Positions 24,773-28,174 of a stretch of 28,174 nt of DNA are shown piece after piece. The translations under genes and the position numbers were made by a program. The DNA is from a virus. A model generated the notes under the pieces. It made no database searches and was not told where the DNA came from. It saw nothing but the letters and a program-made list of their open reading frames with translations. The stretch lies in the IMG/VR virus record IMGVR_UViG_3300027749_000409, positions 1 through 28,174 of that record; one strand, 5' to 3'. Numbering within the stretch: position 1 is the first letter of the stretch; each line of letters starts with the position of its first letter.

Positions 24773-26540
24773 CCTGGATTGATCGAGTCAATGCATTAGA
24801 AATCACTCCAGTTGCGGCCCGAGCATTTGTGGCCAAAGTGGCTTGAGCAGTTGTGGCCAATGAAGAAAGTTGTGATGCTGACCCAAGCAAGGCACTGCCT
24901 TGACTTTTTAAATTTTGCAGGGTTTTTTGGGCACTGGCTATGTCCAGCCCGGCTTCCAGGCTTAGGCTATTTAAAGAAGGATACTCAAAGGTTGGTACTG
25001 GTATTTTGCTACTGCCCAGGATCTTGACCACTGCAACGTCGACTGTGGCACGATCTACGGTGTTACTGAACCCGGCAGCTATTTGCGTTGGTGAAACCAA
25101 AGCGTCGCCACCTCCACCAAACAGTCCTCCTAGTTTGCCCAGGCTGCCAAGATCTGCCAGATTAGACAAGTTGCTTAAACTGCCAGTCAACTTGTCACCC
25201 AAGGCACCGAGATTATCAGTCAGGGCCGTCACACTGCTAGTGACTGCTCCGGTCAACTTGTCTGCTAGACCCGACACACTACCAGTCAGCTTGTCTGCTA
25301 GACCAGTGATGCCGGCGGTATCAAAATTTCCAAGATTACTGAGATTACTAAGTGGTGTCGAAAATGCCGTGGCAAATTGACTGGCTTTTCCAGTAATATC
25401 AAGAGAACTGGTAAGACTGCTGATACTGGTTCCGGCTCCACCAACAAGACTATTAACTGAACTGGTGATACTGCCAATCACGCCACTACTTCCTGCAGCC
25501 CAGGCTGTGGCAGCATCTGTTCCAAAACGACTGGCGTTGGCAACTAACGCACCAATATCTCCAGTTGCAGTGTTGGTCAAGCTACGGGTCAATCCAGCAA
25601 TACTAGGAAGTGCGATTGCACTACCGATTGCTCCAGACCCAATGGTGCTTAAATTTGTAGTTGCACTACTCAATAAACTGGCAATAGGAGTACCGCTCAA
25701 TGCTGATGACACTGCACTGGGCACACTTAGACTGGTGTTTGTTAATATGCCCAAAGATGATATGCCCTGAAGTCCACTTTGTGTGAAGATCTGTCCTTGA
25801 CTGGCCAATATCGATGGCACAGATGGCTTGGCAATTGCTCCTGTGCCCAACAATCCTTGATAGGCATTTTGCATCAAAGACACTTGAGTTTTATTTTGTG
25901 CGGCAACACTGCCTAAAAAATCTTGTGCTGCGTTGATACCGCCACGCCCGGTCCATATACCGGGAGAACTTAATACAGCAGTCAATGGAGCTGGATCAAA
26001 AATAAATCTTTGCCAAGTTCCGGGCTTGACTAACCCGGCTTGTTCCAGTTGTGGTACTGTCAATCCAAATTGTCCCACTCCCTTTTCATCACTCATGACA
26101 TCTGCAGGTTGATCAACCAGGTTGGCTATTTGTGCCAGTATTCCCCGTACCTGGTCAGAACCAAGTGGTCCCACTGGTTCAGGTGGAAGGCTTACGTCAA
26201 CTCCGCCAGAGTCAATGTTGGCGATATCCGCTTGTGTGATTGGATTGGTCAACGGTGTTGCAATCAAGGATGGTATTCCACTGACAGTGGGTATGCTGTT
26301 GACTACAGCTATGACAGCTGCAGTATCTACACCAGCGGTGCCGCGATCCAAGCGACTGAGTGCAAATTTAGTTATCACTGACTCTGCGGCTGTGAGTGTC
26401 TGTCCAACACTGTAGCCCACAAATGCACCAGCGGCCACTTGACTATAAAAAATCAGATCCGCTTCAAGCTGTGTGGTCCCGGTTGGCGCTGTCATAGCAA
26501 ACTCAGAACCAGAAGGAAGTGTGTATTTAAATATGCTCAT
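24768..26540 (-). CDS. Ala/Ser/Leu-rich structural protein between gp5 and gp25, 590 aa
   Basis: Likely virion protein of the baseplate hub region; function unknown. The N-terminus is non-repetitive (MSIFKYTLPSGSEFAMTAPT). Residues about 152-178 contain EKGVGQFGLTVPQLEQAGLV then KPGTW, a short block I recall from other phage tail proteins. From about 190 to 500 the sequence is low complexity (Ala, Ser, Leu, Thr, Gly). It has repeated GLADKLTG units and a Leu-rich stretch LSNLSNLADLGSLGKLGGLF ending in GGGG, suggesting a helical or fibrous region. The C-terminal 100 residues are again helical (AQKTLQNLKSQGSALLGSAS). The start ATG overlaps the gp5 stop as ATGA. It has no counterpart that I can name in T4. 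A tape-measure role is unlikely given its position and length. Confidence 0.75.
   Translation of the reverse strand: MSIFKYTLPSGSEFAMTAPTGTTQLEADLIFYSQVAAGAFVGYSVGQTLTAAESVITKFALSRLDRGTAGVDTAAVIAVVNSIPTVSGIPSLIATPLTNPITQADIANIDSGGVDVSLPPEPVGPLGSDQVRGILAQIANLVDQPADVMSDEKGVGQFGLTVPQLEQAGLVKPGTWQRFIFDPAPLTAVLSSPGIWTGRGGINAAQDFLGSVAAQNKTQVSLMQNAYQGLLGTGAIAKPSVPSILASQGQIFTQSGLQGISSLGILTNTSLSVPSAVSSALSGTPIASLLSSATTNLSTIGSGAIGSAIALPSIAGLTRSLTNTATGDIGALVANASRFGTDAATAWAAGSSGVIGSITSSVNSLVGGAGTSISSLTSSLDITGKASQFATAFSTPLSNLSNLGNFDTAGITGLADKLTGSVSGLADKLTGAVTSSVTALTDNLGALGDKLTGSLSNLSNLADLGSLGKLGGLFGGGGDALVSPTQIAAGFSNTVDRATVDVAVVKILGSSKIPVPTFEYPSLNSLSLEAGLDIASAQKTLQNLKSQGSALLGSASQLSSLATTAQATLATNARAATGVISNALTRSIQG
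25257..25304 (-). repeat. 33-bp tandem coding repeat (GLADKLTG units)
   Basis: The 15-base sequence CTTGTCTGCTAGACC (plus strand) occurs at 25257-25271 and again at 25290-25304, a period of 33 bp or 11 residues. It encodes GLADKLTGSVS-GLADKLTGAVT. A diverged third unit, GALGDKLTGSLS, follows about 20 residues later, towards the C-terminus. The near-identity of the two units suggests recent duplication. Confidence 0.7.
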
Positions 26541-28051
26541 CGTGTTTTTGTGATACTTACTCCAGCTGGTACAGCAGGTGCATTTGGCGGAGGCGTTGGT
26601 TGACCTGGTTTTGCCAGGCTATTCTGCACCGCTACACCTTGGTTATGGTACGGATACGGTTCGTGACTTGGTGCACGAGTGCAACAACTTTCTGTTCCGG
26701 TTGGATCTATTTGCCAACCCGTGCTGTTGTCAAATTCTGAATTGGGTTGCAAATAGGAAGTGATTCCTTTGGGAGTTTCTACATTCTGTGCGCCGCCGCT
26801 GTTGAGTAACAATTTGCTACCGCTCAAACTCAGGGTTGAACTGTTGCTCCAACTGCCCATTGAGCTTTTGATTGCAACCGGCCCTGCACTTTTTATTCCT
26901 ATGCCGTCGGCTCCATATAAACTTAACCGAGTCTTGGTGGCCAAGTCAATGGCTAGATCGCTCTGTATGCTGGTGCCTTTTGCACTTTTAAGATTCATTT
27001 TACCACCAGCAAAAATATTTACGTCGGTATCTGCGTGTAAATTTATGGTACCCTCTGTTCGCATGTTTATGCTGTTGGTGCTGTACACATCCAAGGTTCC
27101 TTCTTGTCCAAGCTCGACCCAGCTTTGTCCATTGGCATGGCAGATATAAAAACAGTTTCCATCATCACTCATGGTTATCTGATGGCCTTTACTGGTTCTT
27201 ATCCTGACAAGATTGTCAGATCCATCCAGGGCTCCATCATCCATGACAAAACTATGGCCGCCTCGTCGACCTATCACAGCAATACCTTCTAGTGTTTGTG
27301 CATCTAGAGTTTTGGAATCGTTGGTGTCTCCTAGTCCGCCTTGATAGATGGCACGGCCTGGCGTGCTGATTCCATAACAGTTGCTGGGACTTTCGCGCTG
27401 GCAACTGGACGCAATCGCACCACGTACATTGTCGTTGTTCAAACCTTGCTGGAACAAAATGCCGGCCACATAACTGTGTACTGGTTTCTTTTCATCAAAA
27501 AAAGTGGGGCTTTCACTGGTTTTTGGATTTGACGGTGCAGTATTGATTTCAGTGACTGGTAGTCTGGATGAGTTGCCTAGATAACTGGCCTGATCAGCAT
27601 TTTGTGTCTGTGCTTTTGCCTGATCCACAGATCCAATAGCCGGGATCATGTGGGTGACGCCATTAAATGGCAAACAGCCTATATAGTATCCGTTGCCAGG
27701 ATCGTTGTTGACAAAAAAGCACAAGACCTGTGTGCCAATGTCGGGCGGTGTGAACCACATGCCATAGCTTTGTTGATTGCCATCTAGAAATGTTCCTGTT
27801 CCAGCGCTGCCACCCTTGGGTGTGGATCCGTAGAAAGGAGTACAATAACTTACCCACCTCCAGCCTTGGTCGTTTCCCTCATCATAGTCGCCAAAACTTT
27901 CTATGTATACCTGCAAGCGACCCATTCTAGTAGGATCAAGATTGTTTTTCACCGAGCCAATATAGGGACCGCCCGTGCCCGGCAGGCCGCCTCGGTCTTG
28001 GTCAAAGTTTTTTGGTGTTCCAGTACTTCGTTCGTGATTTGATGTACCCAT
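26537..28051 (-). CDS. 5: Baseplate hub/tail spike protein, gp5-like without lysozyme domain, 504 aa
   Basis: Corresponds to T4 gp5 in architecture: the central spike under the tube that pierces the outer membrane. Residues 28-127 form the OB-fold: GGPYIGSVKNNLDPTRMGRL, VYIESFG, then WFTPPDIGTQVLCFFV and GYYIGCLP. The middle, CQRESPSNCYGISTPGRAIY (about 216-235), replaces the lysozyme domain of T4 gp5; I see no lysozyme catalytic pattern. Residues about 309-390 are the repeating beta-prism (GTLDVYSTNSINMRTEGTI, then NLHADTDVNIFAGGKMNLKS), as in gp5 and VgrG spikes. The C-terminus is Pro-rich (GQPTPPPNAPAVPAG) rather than a sharp tip. It has an ATG start with GAG nine bases upstream. A separate PAAR tip protein is not seen in the window. 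Confidence 0.85.
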   Translation of the reverse strand: MGTSNHERSTGTPKNFDQDRGGLPGTGGPYIGSVKNNLDPTRMGRLQVYIESFGDYDEGNDQGWRWVSYCTPFYGSTPKGGSAGTGTFLDGNQQSYGMWFTPPDIGTQVLCFFVNNDPGNGYYIGCLPFNGVTHMIPAIGSVDQAKAQTQNADQASYLGNSSRLPVTEINTAPSNPKTSESPTFFDEKKPVHSYVAGILFQQGLNNDNVRGAIASSCQRESPSNCYGISTPGRAIYQGGLGDTNDSKTLDAQTLEGIAVIGRRGGHSFVMDDGALDGSDNLVRIRTSKGHQITMSDDGNCFYICHANGQSWVELGQEGTLDVYSTNSINMRTEGTINLHADTDVNIFAGGKMNLKSAKGTSIQSDLAIDLATKTRLSLYGADGIGIKSAGPVAIKSSMGSWSNSSTLSLSGSKLLLNSGGAQNVETPKGITSYLQPNSEFDNSTGWQIDPTGTESCCTRAPSHEPYPYHNQGVAVQNSLAKPGQPTPPPNAPAVPAGVSITKTR

Positions 28052-28097
28052 ATTTTTTATCTCTTTTTACAATTGGTTAAAATTTTTAATTTTGTTA

Positions 28098-28174
28098 TCA
28101 GTTGCGTCTAGTAGTAACCCCGTTGAATCTTGACACTGGCGGAGCAGCTAAATTTGTTGGTAGCGCCTGTGGTA
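28098..28174 (-). CDS. C-terminal end of an unidentified upstream gene (partial)
   Basis: The gene runs off the right edge. The preferred frame ends at TGA (28098-28100) and encodes ALPTNLAAPPVSRFNGVTTR plus RN. A second open frame ends at TAG (28108-28110) with KFSCSASVKIQRGYY, and I cannot choose firmly between them from so few codons. In T4-like phages a baseplate gene such as 53 often precedes gene 5, but nothing here identifies it. The 46 bp to the gp5-like ATG hold no exact late-promoter motif. Confidence 0.4.
   Translation of the reverse strand, partial: PQALPTNLAAPPVSRFNGVTTRRN

Noticed and set aside
24940-25380. 146-codon plus-strand frame opposite the Ala/Ser/Leu-rich gene
   Set aside because: Low-complexity coding on the minus strand suppresses stops on the plus strand; no start context or homology.
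24768-26540. Tape-measure protein assignment for the 590-aa protein
   Set aside because: It lies between gp5 and gp25, is short for a contractile-tail tape measure, and lacks long coiled coil or transmembrane segments.

Overview
This window looks like the baseplate and tail-fibre module of a T4-like phage with a contractile tail (a myovirus of the kind common in marine and freshwater viromes). No bacterial housekeeping gene, RNA gene, CRISPR array or insertion sequence is visible. Every credible gene lies on the minus strand, so transcription runs from the right end of the window to the left. Genes are packed with 1-20 bp overlaps or very short gaps. By eye, base composition is moderately AT-rich throughout, with one clearly more AT-rich island at about 6300-7000. 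The host cannot be inferred from this sequence.

In order of transcription (high to low coordinates), the window starts with the last codons of an unidentified gene (28098-28174). A T4 gp5-like hub/spike protein without a lysozyme domain follows (26537-28051), then an Ala/Ser/Leu-rich structural protein (24768-26540). Next are the baseplate wedge proteins gp25 (24386-24760) and an enlarged gp6 (20912-24340). A single 13.7 kb gene encoding a 4574-residue protein (7188-20912) then takes up almost half of the window. It sits where T4 carries gene 7 and appears to be a mosaic of beta-rich modules: cupredoxin-like, carbohydrate-binding-like, tail-fibre-like and FG-GAP propeller-like.

After the giant gene comes a 49-codon ORF (6979-7128), a GIY-YIG-type homing endonuclease gene (6335-6982) and a 201-residue structural protein (5740-6345). 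The 49-residue product resembles the N-terminus of the 201-residue protein, so the endonuclease gene sits between two versions of the same coding segment. Two tail-fibre-like proteins follow (498 and 322 residues), then a small conserved phage protein (104 residues), two tandem paralogous glycosyltransferase-like proteins, a small acidic conserved protein and a third glycosyltransferase-like protein.

Three 8-bp motifs of the T4 late-promoter type (NATAAATA) were found on the minus strand. All three lie in gene gaps or at a gene boundary: before gp6, before the 49-codon ORF and before the 498-residue fibre gene. The likely picture is a late operon set that builds the baseplate (gp5, gp25, gp6, giant protein) and attaches fibres. 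The glycosyltransferases probably modify either a virion protein or a host surface glycan.
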